This document shows, one piece after another, positions 44,601 to 53,553 of a DNA stretch of 64,000 nt. Position numbers and translations under genes: made by a program. Numbering within the stretch: the stretch's first letter is position 1; the number at the start of each line of letters is the position of its first letter. The stretch comes from CAYRFE01 sp964423645 [NCBI: uncultured bacterium] (GTDB lineage: Bacteria; Macinerneyibacteriota; Macinerneyibacteria; Macinerneyibacteriales), in NCBI GenBank assembly GCA_964423645.1, contig CAYRFE010000021.1, forward strand, positions 1-64,000, read 5' to 3'. The notes beneath the pieces are model-generated. The model did not search any database. It saw only the letters and a list, made by a program, of their open reading frames with translations, and had not been told where the DNA came from.

Positions 44601-45149
44601 ATTTAACTCTAATGTGGTTTTACCGCACACATCCTCACGTAAATAACCGGTAGTTCGGCAGAATGAATTGTTTGCATCTAATATCTTACCTGTCGATATC
44701 TCCGTTAAAACTGCCAAAAGAGGTAATTCCATAAAACACTTAAAATATGATACAATCGAATTTGAATCATTACGCGACAATGTGTCGAAACGAAGACCTT
44801 GAGAAATGACCGAGATATAATGCTCTTTTGATGCTTCATTCAATAATAAACCGCTGAAATATTGATGATTCAACCCTTTCCATTGCGGAAGGTCACTGAG
44901 TGGCAAGAAAATAAAAAACGGCTTTTTCAGATGCTTTAACAAGGCAGTTATATTATTTTGACAGAGAACGTCACTCTCGATGAAATACACTCCGGCATTC
45001 AAAACGTCACTTTTCGGTTCACGCAACCACATATCATATGATATGATATTCAATAATTGACCTAATTCAGACACTACACCATACACTGTTTCAAGAATTT
45101 CTCCCGAAACAGTTATTATAACCGCATCTTTAAATAATCTTTTTTTCAC
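41670..45149 (-). CDS. hybrid sensor histidine kinase with five PAS domains and receiver
   Basis: 1159 residues, GTG start. Order: an N-terminal 125-residue domain that resembles a degenerate receiver; PAS domains at roughly 145-255, 265-385, 385-510, 515-640 and 650-770, each ending in a DIT[DE]R-type helix; HisKA with phospho-His in GGVAHDFNNLLTAI (about 795); HATPase with NLVVNARDAMP, DTGIGIS and GRGTGLGLAT; and a C-terminal receiver (LLVEDEP, FTDVIMPGMNG, KPYSP). There are no membrane segments, so it senses in the cytoplasm. The PAS5 segment has CELCATEE and one more Cys (KRCYELM), which could bind metal or haem; that is inference. Confidence 0.93.
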   Translation of the reverse strand: MKKRLFKDAVIITVSGEILETVYGVVSELGQLLNIISYDMWLREPKSDVLNAGVYFIESDVLCQNNITALLKHLKKPFFIFLPLSDLPQWKGLNHQYFSGLLLNEASKEHYISVISQGLRFDTLSRNDSNSIVSYFKCFMELPLLAVLTEISTGKILDANNSFCRTTGYLREDVCGKTTLELNMWEDIEERNTFYTLLQENGHVSSFYALFKTKKYGSYPVLLSSRIISFGETSAALTVLTDYSERKKSEDRIQEQQYVIQTILENTLAGYWDWNIPEGTEYMSPAFKKMFGYENDELPDIPESWQRLVHPEDMPGVLQTFNEHVGTHGRIPFYNEVRYYHKNGSILWIICSGRVIVWDHSGNPIRMVGCHVDITDRKMAEENLRISEDYNKVLFKRSVTPLVLMDGETYRFVDCNEAAVRVYGFASKEDTLGKTPLDVSAEYQYNGELSKSEAPLKIKEAFESGDLLFEWRHQRGDGTIWDAEVHLVRFDYGERKMLQFSLFDITDRKQETQRLQQAHATYRGILDSVSEAIYIQDKEGIFLDVNKTVEDFYGYKKEDIVGQAPSFLSAPEKNNFAHISDCIKKAFEGEPQRFEFWGMRKDGSIFPKEVSVSKGDYFGKEVIVAVARDISERKRIMDELVAQERKLREATRLFEALFDAIPDVIGLQDHDRHIIRYNAAGYALLGLSPESVEGKRCYELMGRTIPCELCATEEVFREKKPAFVEKFVPEMHKWFEARSYPLLSDDGEIRMVVEHLRDITFRKKAEEEKTRLYNQLQQTSKMEALGRLAGGVAHDFNNLLTAIIGNATLASLAPYDSEKLRKKLIDIKQAAESAASLTKQLLAFSRKQMIEPKIISLNELIEHTIPLLDRLIGENITVSYSYDMRHSLVILVDPSQFEQIIINLVVNARDAMPMGGTISITTSLADLSKEYYAEHTYMKPGNYCMFSVKDTGIGISKENVKHLFEPFFTTKSMGRGTGLGLATTYGAVKQAQGFIEVYSEEGSGTEFQVYLPLSEGHPIPFVREDDDAHMIGGNEVILLVEDEPAVRSFVEHFLSSIGYTVLSAGNADHALHEAENWNGRIDMLFTDVIMPGMNGKELARYLHQSIGLSCVLFASGYTKDVIANQGVIDDDVEFISKPYSPFKLAQKIRQILDARTQTS

Positions 45150-45229
45150 ATAACCCTTTTGAAAGATGGTACAGCCACATCATCAATACTAAAGTATCAC
45201 GACACCATTGCGACTTTTAAAACAATGGT

Positions 45230-45258
45230 ACTATAACATATGATACACTAAAATGCAA
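45230..45258 (-). promoter_or_regulatory. promoter of the hybrid histidine kinase
   Basis: Minus strand TTGCAT (45253-45258), 17-base spacer, TATAGT (45230-45235), about 80 bases upstream of the GTG. The rest of the 45150-45446 spacer shows nothing else recognisable. Confidence 0.55.
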
Positions 45259-45446
45259 TAGTTCGCGTTAATGCGCGGTAGAATCTCAAGATTAATATAA
45301 AAATCTATCAAAGATATCCTGTTAACACTGTAACTTTTATACAATCACAAAAAAAATCTCAGCCGTCTCACAAATATGCAAAGGCAAACTGACGTAGTGG
45401 TCGTTATTTTATCGTGCGCTCAGTATCCTTGTTGTCAAAAAGAAGC

Positions 45447-45674
45447 TTATTTTTTTGGCATGGTTATTGAAAATAGTCCCTTTTTCTGTGCATCTTTATC
45501 TTTTTTCAAAAAGAGCGTTTTGATCTCTTTGAATTGCTTTGCCAATTTATCCAAATCGTCCTCTACATGTGAAATCGTCTGGTCTATAACTTCCATATCA
45601 CGTTGTAAATACTCAAGACGTTCGCGAAATCGAGCATCCTCTGATTTTAAAATTTCACGTTTAACTTTGTTCAT
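45447..45674 (-). CDS. small coiled-coil protein
   Basis: 75 residues with a strong GGAGGAAATA site. Charged and helical throughout; heptad-like LEYLQRDMEVIDQTISHVE and LDKLAKQFKEIKTLF suggest a coiled coil. No family is recognised and there is no signal peptide. It sits 90 bases downstream of the two-helix membrane protein and ends the minus-strand string that starts at 54.6 kb. Confidence 0.7.
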   Translation of the reverse strand: MNKVKREILKSEDARFRERLEYLQRDMEVIDQTISHVEDDLDKLAKQFKEIKTLFLKKDKDAQKKGLFSITMPKK

Positions 45675-45764
45675 TATTTCCTCCTTATAATCCGCACAAT
45701 AGTACGATATAATTCGCCTCGCGTCAAGTTAAAGAATAGCCCCCTCAAAGGATCCAATATTCAA

Positions 45765-46685
45765 CTAATCGAAAAGTGCAACTATTCGTCTGCGTGATAT
45801 AAAACGAAATGACCGTATCCATTTAAACCTTCCGAACGTCTTCGTTGTTCGCTCAAAGACCGTATCAGGAATCCATATATCACCATCGAGACACCCTACC
45901 GTTCCGTTATGAATCGATTGGAACCATTCGGTGCTTTTTGTATACCCTAAAAAAGAAAAATTATGACTTATTTTCAGCCCGAACAAAAAACCTTCTTTGT
46001 GAAATGATTTATACACTTCCGGATTGATATGAAATGAAAACAAATGCACTTTTTCTTCCATACAGCGCAAAGGAGATTCAAAACGCATGCGTAATGTTTG
46101 AGAATTGCTTTGTCGAGAAAAATCCATACATTCTGCCATGAGCGGAACGTGGCCATATCGTTGTTTCTTTGCAAAAAAAGAATAATGAGCCATGGTCGAA
46201 TTCGTTTCAAAACGATATCGAAAATAGCGTTCTGTAAATCGAAGTCGCAAACTGCGTGTTACACGTACCAATGCAGTCTCTATTTCTTGCCATAACTCTT
46301 TCCCGATAAAATACGCGCCGAATATTGAAACAATTGAATCAACTGAAAACAAACCGCTCGGATAAAACAATACGAACACAAGAGTAATTATCACCCCGAG
46401 TAGAATCCCAAACACTTTATTCATCGAATCGGGTATCTCTTCATATGCAGATTGGTGTCCCTTTAAAATATCTTGCGTATACTCTTCATACGGTAAAAAC
46501 ATCAAATGTGATGCATTAACCTGGCGTGAATACGGATATACGACCGCATGGACCTCAAAAGAAGATATATGTGGTAATAAAACTTGCGGCATAAGAGTTA
46601 TATCGTATACATCTTTCAATGTTGCGCTTCGCGACATTGATATGAGCTGCGCACCGTATGACGTAACATCAGATCGAACAGTCAT
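45765..46685 (-). CDS. membrane protein of unknown function with central helix pair
   Basis: 306 residues from the ATG at 46685, which has an AGGAGGAGG site located inside the end of the HD-GYP gene. An N-terminal soluble part (about 1-100) contains LLPHISSFEVHAVVYPY. Two hydrophobic segments (VFGILLGVIITLVFVLFYPS and SVDSIVSIFGAYFIGKEL, about 105-150) follow, then a C-terminal 150-residue soluble part rich in Phe and Arg. Both soluble parts would face the cytoplasm. I do not recognise the family. The 17-base overlap with HD-GYP suggests a functional tie to c-di-GMP turnover. Confidence 0.8.
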   Translation of the reverse strand: MTVRSDVTSYGAQLISMSRSATLKDVYDITLMPQVLLPHISSFEVHAVVYPYSRQVNASHLMFLPYEEYTQDILKGHQSAYEEIPDSMNKVFGILLGVIITLVFVLFYPSGLFSVDSIVSIFGAYFIGKELWQEIETALVRVTRSLRLRFTERYFRYRFETNSTMAHYSFFAKKQRYGHVPLMAECMDFSRQSNSQTLRMRFESPLRCMEEKVHLFSFHINPEVYKSFHKEGFLFGLKISHNFSFLGYTKSTEWFQSIHNGTVGCLDGDIWIPDTVFERTTKTFGRFKWIRSFRFISRRRIVALFD

Positions 46686-47733
46686 CAATCCTCCTCCTTG
46701 CATCCGTATTAAGGTTAACTTCAGTGATACTATCCCCGGAATCGAATATCCCTACGATCGGTTTATATTGATTTGTTGTCTGAGCGAGAACAATAGCATG
46801 CTCTTTTGTATTGAGAATAACTTCACTGCCGTTGGGAAACACTACAACACTGTGTAAACAGGCTTCCCGTATTTCAGGAGGAAAGGCAGTATTCCGTTCA
46901 ATGAACATTCGTAAGGCTTCATAACGTGAGTATGCGTGTCGATACGGCCTCTCGGAGATAAGTGCACAATAATAATCAGCAATACCGCATACTTGTGTCG
47001 CCTTATTTATATCTGTATGCATACGTCCACCGGGATAACCGCTCCCATCCCCACGCTCGTGATGCCGTAATACCGTATATGCAGCTAACGCGCCGATCCC
47101 TGATAAATTAAATGATTGCAGAAATTCAAAACCCAATTCTGTATGTCGGGCAATTTCGATTCGTTCATGTTCCGTTAATATTTTTCTTTCTGAGTACAGC
47201 GACATAGGTAAAAAAAGCATTCCGACATCGTGAAAGAGTGCCGCAAATATCGTTTTCTCAAGCATATCTGAAGAAAATTTAAGTTTTTTTCCTATTCCGG
47301 CAGCTAAGATAGCGGTGTTGACTGCATGATCAGCGATAAATTCTGTTTGTTTTTTCAGTGATGCAACGGGGGAAAATACGCGTACCTCACGAAATTCATA
47401 TACCATATCGCGTATATGAGGATAAAACGCTGTAAAGCTGTCACGTGTGACCGATTTGGGTTTTTTTTCAATTTGCTTAAAAAGTGCGGACAATATCCCA
47501 TATAAAGTTTCACGCAATTCAACAGACAAAAGCAAGGGAGGCATCACGCGTGGGAATCGTTCATCCTGAATCATAACCGAATCAAAGTGCAATTTTTTCA
47601 ATACATCACACATTTTCTGATCGAGAATCTCATTTTTTTTATAATGAATGACAACAGCATTCCCATCCATACGAATCACTTCTTCTGCTAAAAGCATGCC
47701 GGGGATAATTTTTTCTACCGCTACAAGACGCAT
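46669..47733 (-). CDS. HD-GYP c-di-GMP phosphodiesterase
   Basis: 354 residues. N-terminal DUF3391-like segment (MRLVAVEKIIPGMLLAEEV), then HD-GYP: HDVGM (about residue 168), the His in ARHTELG, HHERGDGSGYPGG (about 222) and IADYYCALISERPYR. All metal ligands and the GYP are intact, so activity is expected: hydrolysis of cyclic di-GMP. It has no signal-input domain of a known type. Two GGDEF proteins in the window would supply the substrate. Confidence 0.93.
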   Translation of the reverse strand: MRLVAVEKIIPGMLLAEEVIRMDGNAVVIHYKKNEILDQKMCDVLKKLHFDSVMIQDERFPRVMPPLLLSVELRETLYGILSALFKQIEKKPKSVTRDSFTAFYPHIRDMVYEFREVRVFSPVASLKKQTEFIADHAVNTAILAAGIGKKLKFSSDMLEKTIFAALFHDVGMLFLPMSLYSERKILTEHERIEIARHTELGFEFLQSFNLSGIGALAAYTVLRHHERGDGSGYPGGRMHTDINKATQVCGIADYYCALISERPYRHAYSRYEALRMFIERNTAFPPEIREACLHSVVVFPNGSEVILNTKEHAIVLAQTTNQYKPIVGIFDSGDSITEVNLNTDARRRIDDCSI

Positions 47734-47822
47734 ATTTGCATATCCCTCCTATTACATAACACGTCCATAGCACGAATATTGTATACAATTATTGATGTCA
47801 TACAGCGTACGGATTCTTGTTA

Positions 47823-48770
47823 TTATTCGCTTTGGCCTGATCCTATTACCAAACGTATTCTACGTTTCTTACTGATAAGATACAAGAAATAACGCACCCC
47901 AAAAGTGAACGAGATTGTTAATAATATATAATTCGCGATATCAATAATAACCGTGAAAAACGCTGCTCCTACCCAATTGAACATAAGTCGTATGACCTGT
48001 ACACCTAAAAACATAAGTGCTCCATACAAATAACTTAATGAGGAATCAATTGATGTCCGCTTGATCTTCATGCCGAAATAACTAAGAAAAAATGCAAAAC
48101 CGGAAACCGTAGTATATGCAAGTAATGCAATAAAAACTGGTATCAGTATAATTGTCACACACATCACCGATAATAGCCCAAGTGTGATCACCACAGCAAA
48201 AACCGCCGGTATGGCAAATGCAATATACTTTATCCAATATCGAGTGATATCATTTTCGAAAAAGAATAAATGCCGTCTCGCAACATAAAAAACCACATAG
48301 ACGAGCGCGAGAAAGATCGCCCACATAAATATCGTATTCAGCAAAGATGTTATAATATATTTCACTGTTACTTTTTGACGTCTCACCGGTTTATCATCGT
48401 CAGTCGGCGATAACGTGAACCGAGAATCATCGTCTTCCACGACAAACCACGGGGCATTCAGGGTAAGATCGGCAGATACGAGACGTGAGTTTTGAGCATA
48501 AATAATACCTTTCACCTGTGCGTTTTCTTGTAAGGTCAATACCGAATTACTCAGATATATGTCACCGTTGATGGTTGCCATAAGTACAACTTTCGAATCA
48601 GAGATAAAGACGTCAGAATTAATGACCTCAGTAATAACCTCTTTTTCCCCGATGAATGAAACCTGCGCTTTTCTTGCATTCTCTTCAAAATTTTCTTCAT
48701 TGATCTCTCCGCTCCATACGCTTAGACAACACATAAGAGCAAATACAACCATCAATACATAACGCTTCAT
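47823..48770 (-). CDS. membrane protein with bactofilin-like extracytoplasmic domain
   Basis: 315 residues. Signal peptide MKRYVLMVVFALMCCLSVWSG, then about 90 residues of short beta-helix-like repeats (SDVFISDSKVVLMATINGD, IYLSNSVLTLQENAQVKG) similar to the polymer-forming/DUF342-type right-handed beta solenoid. From about residue 135 come four or more hydrophobic helices and a basic tail (SKKRRIRL). It looks like a periplasmic solenoid on a membrane anchor. Function unknown; envelope shape or polysaccharide export is a reasonable guess. Confidence 0.7.
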   Translation of the reverse strand: MKRYVLMVVFALMCCLSVWSGEINEENFEENARKAQVSFIGEKEVITEVINSDVFISDSKVVLMATINGDIYLSNSVLTLQENAQVKGIIYAQNSRLVSADLTLNAPWFVVEDDDSRFTLSPTDDDKPVRRQKVTVKYIITSLLNTIFMWAIFLALVYVVFYVARRHLFFFENDITRYWIKYIAFAIPAVFAVVITLGLLSVMCVTIILIPVFIALLAYTTVSGFAFFLSYFGMKIKRTSIDSSLSYLYGALMFLGVQVIRLMFNWVGAAFFTVIIDIANYILLTISFTFGVRYFLYLISKKRRIRLVIGSGQSE

Positions 48771-48779
48771 CGGGCTACC

Positions 48780-49790
48780 TCACTTTTCCTTATACATTAT
48801 ATAATCACCTGACTGATCGTATGTTACAATACAATCTTTATTTCTTTTTTTCCCGTATACAAGAGCATTATCAGCAAATTTGAAAATATATTCCGGTGAA
48901 CCGAGATAGAGAGACGGATATGTTGCGACTCCGATGGTCATGGTGATTGAGAGTGCCTTCCCGTCATACATAAATCGTTCTTGTCGTATTTGATCCCGAA
49001 GTCTTTGTGCAAGTTGCATCGCGATCTCATTATCGGCATCGGTCAACAACACGGAAAACTCTTCACCACCCGTACGAGCGACTACATCCTGTGTGCGAAG
49101 CCGAAAACGTCGTTCAAGCACCTTGGCGACACCAACGAGAACCGCATTTCCTGCCTCGTGATTATAATTGTTGTTAACATATCGAAAATCATCAATATCC
49201 ATAGTAATAACGGAAAATTCTTTTAATTTCCGCCTCTTTTCATGTGGAGAAGTCATATGTGCCTGGATCTCTTTTTCTAACATAACATGAAAAAAACCAT
49301 AATTATAGAGATTGGTCAATCCGTCTTTAATCGCCATGACCGCGTGTTCTTGAAAAGAAATAATACGCTGTAACAATGTAGTGATAAATGTTGCTCGAAA
49401 AGGTTTCTGAAGATAATAAAATGCATTTTTTTTAACAGACATTTCCGCATCATCCAGGTCAGTACTTCCCGTAATAACGACGACCTCGGTGTTGGAATTA
49501 TTTTTTTTGATAAGGTCCAGAATTTCAAAACCATAGCGTTTCATTGGTTGTTCAGTTTCGAGGTAGGGAATACTGAGATCCAATAAAACAATGTCATAAA
49601 AATGTTCATTGATCTCACGAACAGCATCCGAAAATGTATAGACAGTCGTTGATTGAAGTTCTTTTGTTTCACCATTGACGACAATACGCCCACCGATAAG
49701 CTGTTTGAGAACTTCAGCTATTTCTTTATCGTCATCCACTATGAGAATCCGATAAAAACTGAATTTGTACCGTTTCAATTCGTAATACAT
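48780..49790 (-). CDS. response regulator with diguanylate cyclase (REC-GGDEF)
   Basis: 336 residues. REC domain 14-140 (LIVDDDKE, the phosphorylated Asp in DIVLLDLSIP, Lys in YLQKPF) and GGDEF domain 170-330 with the active GGEEF in VARTGGEEFSVLL. An RTQD inhibitory site lies five residues upstream, so product feedback is likely. Makes c-di-GMP when phosphorylated. It has a GAGGT site and starts three bases after the DHH-CBS gene. No kinase is adjacent. Confidence 0.93.
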   Translation of the reverse strand: MYYELKRYKFSFYRILIVDDDKEIAEVLKQLIGGRIVVNGETKELQSTTVYTFSDAVREINEHFYDIVLLDLSIPYLETEQPMKRYGFEILDLIKKNNSNTEVVVITGSTDLDDAEMSVKKNAFYYLQKPFRATFITTLLQRIISFQEHAVMAIKDGLTNLYNYGFFHVMLEKEIQAHMTSPHEKRRKLKEFSVITMDIDDFRYVNNNYNHEAGNAVLVGVAKVLERRFRLRTQDVVARTGGEEFSVLLTDADNEIAMQLAQRLRDQIRQERFMYDGKALSITMTIGVATYPSLYLGSPEYIFKFADNALVYGKKRNKDCIVTYDQSGDYIMYKEK

Positions 49791-49793
49791 CTT

Positions 49794-51083
49794 CTACCTC
49801 ACATGCAGTATATTGATGATATCAGACGAGGTGATCACACCGATCGGGTTCCCGCCAGAATCATGCACCAGTACAATAGACAATCCACTCTCTAAAAAAG
49901 TTTCTTGTATCATTTCAAAGGGCATCATATCAGGAACCTGAACAATTGAGCGGTTCATAAGCGCCTTCATGGGAATATTCATTTCACCTTTATCAATTTT
50001 TGCGCATACTTTACTTCTTTCAACCCATCCTTGAACGACTCCGTTACAATCTACAACCGGATAAATCATAAATTCAGTATACAACATTTTCAGTGCGACT
50101 TCCTCAACTTTTTCATTATCACGCACAGTTACAATCGGACACGACATGATATCCATTGCAACGACGCCTGATTGTACCGAATCACTCAAAAATGCGAGTA
50201 AATCTTTTTTTGTCTCATCAACCGATTGATTACTTACTGTCGCAGAACCAGCTTTAATGTGTCCGCCTCCACCGAAATGGATCATGATTTCATTCACATT
50301 AAGATTGTGAACAGATGTTCGCCCGACAATGTGAGTCTTCTTCCCCATGCCGATTATGGCAAAAACCGCTTTTAAATTTTCCGTATTCATGATTTTATGC
50401 ACAACATCCGCAATACCTCCGACAATTTCGTCTTCCACTGCCCACGTAATTGCCACAGGAACTTCTTGAATATGATATATTTCAAGATTTTTTTGTAAAC
50501 TTTCCGCTAATTTTTTCTGCAATACATCAAATTCGCGATTGATGTATGATGCGACTATATCAAGTTTTCCACCAAGTTTTACTAAATTCGCCACGCATTG
50601 AATATCACGATAGGTCGTATTCGGGAAAAGAAGCGCACCTGTATCTTCATAGATTCCCATAAGAAATAAATTTGCTTCTATCGGATTGATCGGGATATTT
50701 TTCTCCAATAATCGCTCCACAAGAATCGTTGTGACCGCCCCCAATGATTCTGCGAATACTTCGTCAGCGTCAATATCACCGCTCGGGTGATGATCGTATA
50801 CAATTGTTTTAAGTTTTTTTTGTTTCAATATCTCAATCATTCGCCCCAAACGCTCTGCTCTTCGTGTATCGACAATAACAAGTTCGTCAACGAGAGTATA
50901 ATCAAAATTTGGCGAAAAATTCTCGACATGAAAATGTTTATAATACAGCTTAAGAAATGATGCGACATTTTTTCTCTTTTTCCCGATACTTATTATTACC
51001 CCTTCGCCATACAATTTCAGCGCGGCACAGCACCCCGCCAGCGAATCAAAGTCCATACCCTCATGGCTGACGATAAGCCGCAT
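49794..51083 (-). CDS. DHH-family phosphoesterase with two CBS domains
   Basis: 429 residues from the ATG at 51083, one base after the polA stop; ATGs up to 12 codons upstream are possible but would extend into polA. The DHH domain shows VSHEGMDFDSLAG (about residue 5), the DTRRAERLG region, the DHHPSGDID motif (about 108) and the DHHA1 glycine motif FGGGGHIKAGSA (about 265). Two CBS domains follow (about 310-420). It resembles the phosphoesterase half of the CBS-type CCA enzymes and NrnA-like nanoRNases; the poly(A) polymerase half is absent. Likely oligonucleotide or cyclic-dinucleotide turnover. Confidence 0.88.
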   Translation of the reverse strand: MRLIVSHEGMDFDSLAGCCAALKLYGEGVIISIGKKRKNVASFLKLYYKHFHVENFSPNFDYTLVDELVIVDTRRAERLGRMIEILKQKKLKTIVYDHHPSGDIDADEVFAESLGAVTTILVERLLEKNIPINPIEANLFLMGIYEDTGALLFPNTTYRDIQCVANLVKLGGKLDIVASYINREFDVLQKKLAESLQKNLEIYHIQEVPVAITWAVEDEIVGGIADVVHKIMNTENLKAVFAIIGMGKKTHIVGRTSVHNLNVNEIMIHFGGGGHIKAGSATVSNQSVDETKKDLLAFLSDSVQSGVVAMDIMSCPIVTVRDNEKVEEVALKMLYTEFMIYPVVDCNGVVQGWVERSKVCAKIDKGEMNIPMKALMNRSIVQVPDMMPFEMIQETFLESGLSIVLVHDSGGNPIGVITSSDIINILHVR

Positions 51084-51084
51084 A

Positions 51085-53553
51085 TCAGTGTGCATCCTTC
51101 CAGGTTTCCCCGTATGCAACCGATACTTTCATAGGCACCGCAAGTGTGTAGGGAACACGCTCCATTGCATTTCGAATGATCGGAAGATAATACTCAACTT
51201 TATCCGCATCAACTTCAAATAATAATTCATCATGGACTTGTAGAATCATAGCAATATCTTTTGCATCTTTCAGTAATTCATATATTTCGATCATGACCGC
51301 TTTTATAATATCTGCCGCACTCCCTTGTATCGGTGTATTGACCGCAATCCTTTCAGCCGATTCTCGAACCATTCGGTTATTGCTTGTGATTCCGTTGGCA
51401 TATCGTCGCCGTCCCGAAAGCACGGTCACGTAACCTTTTTCACGCGCATTTTTTTTCACACCTTCGATAAATTCCTTCACTCCTTTGAAACGTTCGAAAT
51501 ATCGTGCGATATAATCGCGAGCTGCATGATGTGCAATCCCCAATTGATCCGCCAAGCTAAATGCCGATTGCCCATATACAATGCCGAAATTGATAGCTTT
51601 TGCGTGCGAACGTTCTTCGGGACCGGATGAACCGAACAATTGCTTTGCTGTTTCGGCATGTATATCACGATCATGTACAAACACATCTATAAGAGCAGGA
51701 TCCTTCGAAAAATGCGCGAGGACACGAAGCTCCATTTGCGAATAATCAGCCGAAATGAGAAGTTTTCCCGCGGCAGCCTTGAATAATGTGCGCATTTTAT
51801 CACCCCATTCACCATGAATAGGAATATTCTGCAAATTCGGATTTTGAGAACTCAACCTTCCCGTTGATGTACCGCAATAATCAAATGATGTATGCAGTCT
51901 ACCCTTTCGAATTACCTCTTTATAGGGAAGTACATACGTAGATACGATTTTTTGTAATTTCCTGTATTCAAGAAGATGCTCCCCGACAGGATGAACTGAT
52001 GCGACCGCGGTCAAAACCTCTTCATCTGTCGAAAAACCGGTCTTTGTCTTACGTAATCCTCCGGGTGGTTCGATCTTCATTTTATCAAAAAGAACTTCGC
52101 CGATCTGCTTTGGAGAGCGGATATTAAATGTCTCGCCGCAAAGACGATACACCGTGGCTTCATGTAATTCTGACAAACCGGTAAGCTCTGTTTCATACTC
52201 GGCAAGCAGTTGTTCATTAATGGCGATCCCATGTGATTCCATTGTGTGTAATACACGAATAAAAGTAAATTCCTTTTCGCGCACAAAATCCCAAAATCCT
52301 TGTTCCGCTAAAAATTTGTGGAATACAGAAAATGTCTTATACAACGCCTTCGCTCGAGTAACATTATATTTTAAAGAAAAATTCGTTTTATTATCCGCTA
52401 CGGTAGAATACCCATGCCAATACTCACACAGTCTCACATCGTAAATCTTTGCCTGTGAAAAAGGATACCGCGTTAAAAACTCTCGAGCATCATAGACCAC
52501 GATCGTATTTTCCGGATCTGCACATCGTGCGATGAGTTCTTTTTCAGACATCGTCACATCATTATCTGCATCCCATACATCAAGAGCATCCATATTCTGC
52601 CACACAGCACACGACCGCGGGTTCACGGGAATGATCTCGATATCGTCATCCTCATCCTCATGAGGAAACAATGAGTTTTGCGGCACCATCACTACCGGTG
52701 ATGAATCGGGCACAAGACGCAAAAGTGACATAAAATCAAATTGCGTGAAAAAGTTTTTTACTTCTTTTGGATCAAATCTCGGGTAAATTGAAAGATCAGC
52801 GTCAACAGAAACATCAATATCTCTATGAATGGTCACCAACTGGCGCGAAAGCATGAGCATCGATAATCCGTCTTCAATCATTTTTTTGACTCGAGGATTT
52901 TTAATTTCAGCCATATGAGCAATAAGATTGTCTATATCGGTAAATTCATCGATCAACTTTTTTGCACCCTTTGGCCCGATTCCCGCTACTCCGGGAATAT
53001 TATCGGATGCATCTCCCATAATAGCCAAATAATCGATAAATTGAGCAGGCGTCATGTCAAATTCATGTGAAAATTGCTCCGGCGTATATTCAATATCATC
53101 TTTGAGACTTCGAATAACCGATACACGAGTATCGATGAGTTGTAGCATATCTTTATCGGGAGTGTAAATAATGACACTATCTGTTAACGTTTTTTTGATG
53201 TTCTCTGCTAAACTTCCGATCAAATCATCCGCTTCATAACCAACACGCTCAACCACGGCTATTTTCATATGAGATAAAAAATTTTTAATAAGTGTCATTT
53301 GAGAGGCCATATCATCGGGCATCGGTTTGCGATTCGCTTTATATTCTGCATACACATCATGGCGATCTTTTTTCCCGCGAGAATCAAAAACTGCGACCAC
53401 ATGATCCGGTTTTACATGTTTAAGAAGATTGAGAACTTTTTTTGAAAACCCAAACAACGCACCCGCAGGAGTACCGTTTTTGGTACGAAGCTCCTGGAAC
53501 GCATAATACGACTGATACGCAATAGCGTTCGAGTCAATCAAAAGGAATCGCAT
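51085..53553 (-). CDS. polA: DNA polymerase I
   Basis: 822 residues. N-terminal 5'-3' nuclease domain (1-290: LLIDSNAIAYQSYYAF, GYEADDLIG, YTPDKDM, DNIPGVAGIGPKGAK). The middle 3'-5' exonuclease region (300-420) lacks the DxE and later Asp motifs, so proofreading is probably lost, as in Taq and several other bacteria. The polymerase domain carries motif A ISADYSQMELR, motif B RSHAKAINFGIVYG and motif C LQVHDELLFEVD. It shares one base with the stop of the upstream repeat-protein gene (TAATG). Confidence 0.95.
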   Translation of the reverse strand: MRFLLIDSNAIAYQSYYAFQELRTKNGTPAGALFGFSKKVLNLLKHVKPDHVVAVFDSRGKKDRHDVYAEYKANRKPMPDDMASQMTLIKNFLSHMKIAVVERVGYEADDLIGSLAENIKKTLTDSVIIYTPDKDMLQLIDTRVSVIRSLKDDIEYTPEQFSHEFDMTPAQFIDYLAIMGDASDNIPGVAGIGPKGAKKLIDEFTDIDNLIAHMAEIKNPRVKKMIEDGLSMLMLSRQLVTIHRDIDVSVDADLSIYPRFDPKEVKNFFTQFDFMSLLRLVPDSSPVVMVPQNSLFPHEDEDDDIEIIPVNPRSCAVWQNMDALDVWDADNDVTMSEKELIARCADPENTIVVYDAREFLTRYPFSQAKIYDVRLCEYWHGYSTVADNKTNFSLKYNVTRAKALYKTFSVFHKFLAEQGFWDFVREKEFTFIRVLHTMESHGIAINEQLLAEYETELTGLSELHEATVYRLCGETFNIRSPKQIGEVLFDKMKIEPPGGLRKTKTGFSTDEEVLTAVASVHPVGEHLLEYRKLQKIVSTYVLPYKEVIRKGRLHTSFDYCGTSTGRLSSQNPNLQNIPIHGEWGDKMRTLFKAAAGKLLISADYSQMELRVLAHFSKDPALIDVFVHDRDIHAETAKQLFGSSGPEERSHAKAINFGIVYGQSAFSLADQLGIAHHAARDYIARYFERFKGVKEFIEGVKKNAREKGYVTVLSGRRRYANGITSNNRMVRESAERIAVNTPIQGSAADIIKAVMIEIYELLKDAKDIAMILQVHDELLFEVDADKVEYYLPIIRNAMERVPYTLAVPMKVSVAYGETWKDAH

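Noticed and set aside
45376-45690. 104-codon plus-strand open frame opposite the small coiled-coil gene
   Set aside because: The minus-strand frame has a strong ribosome binding site and a sensible charged coiled-coil product; the plus frame is its Ser-rich shadow.
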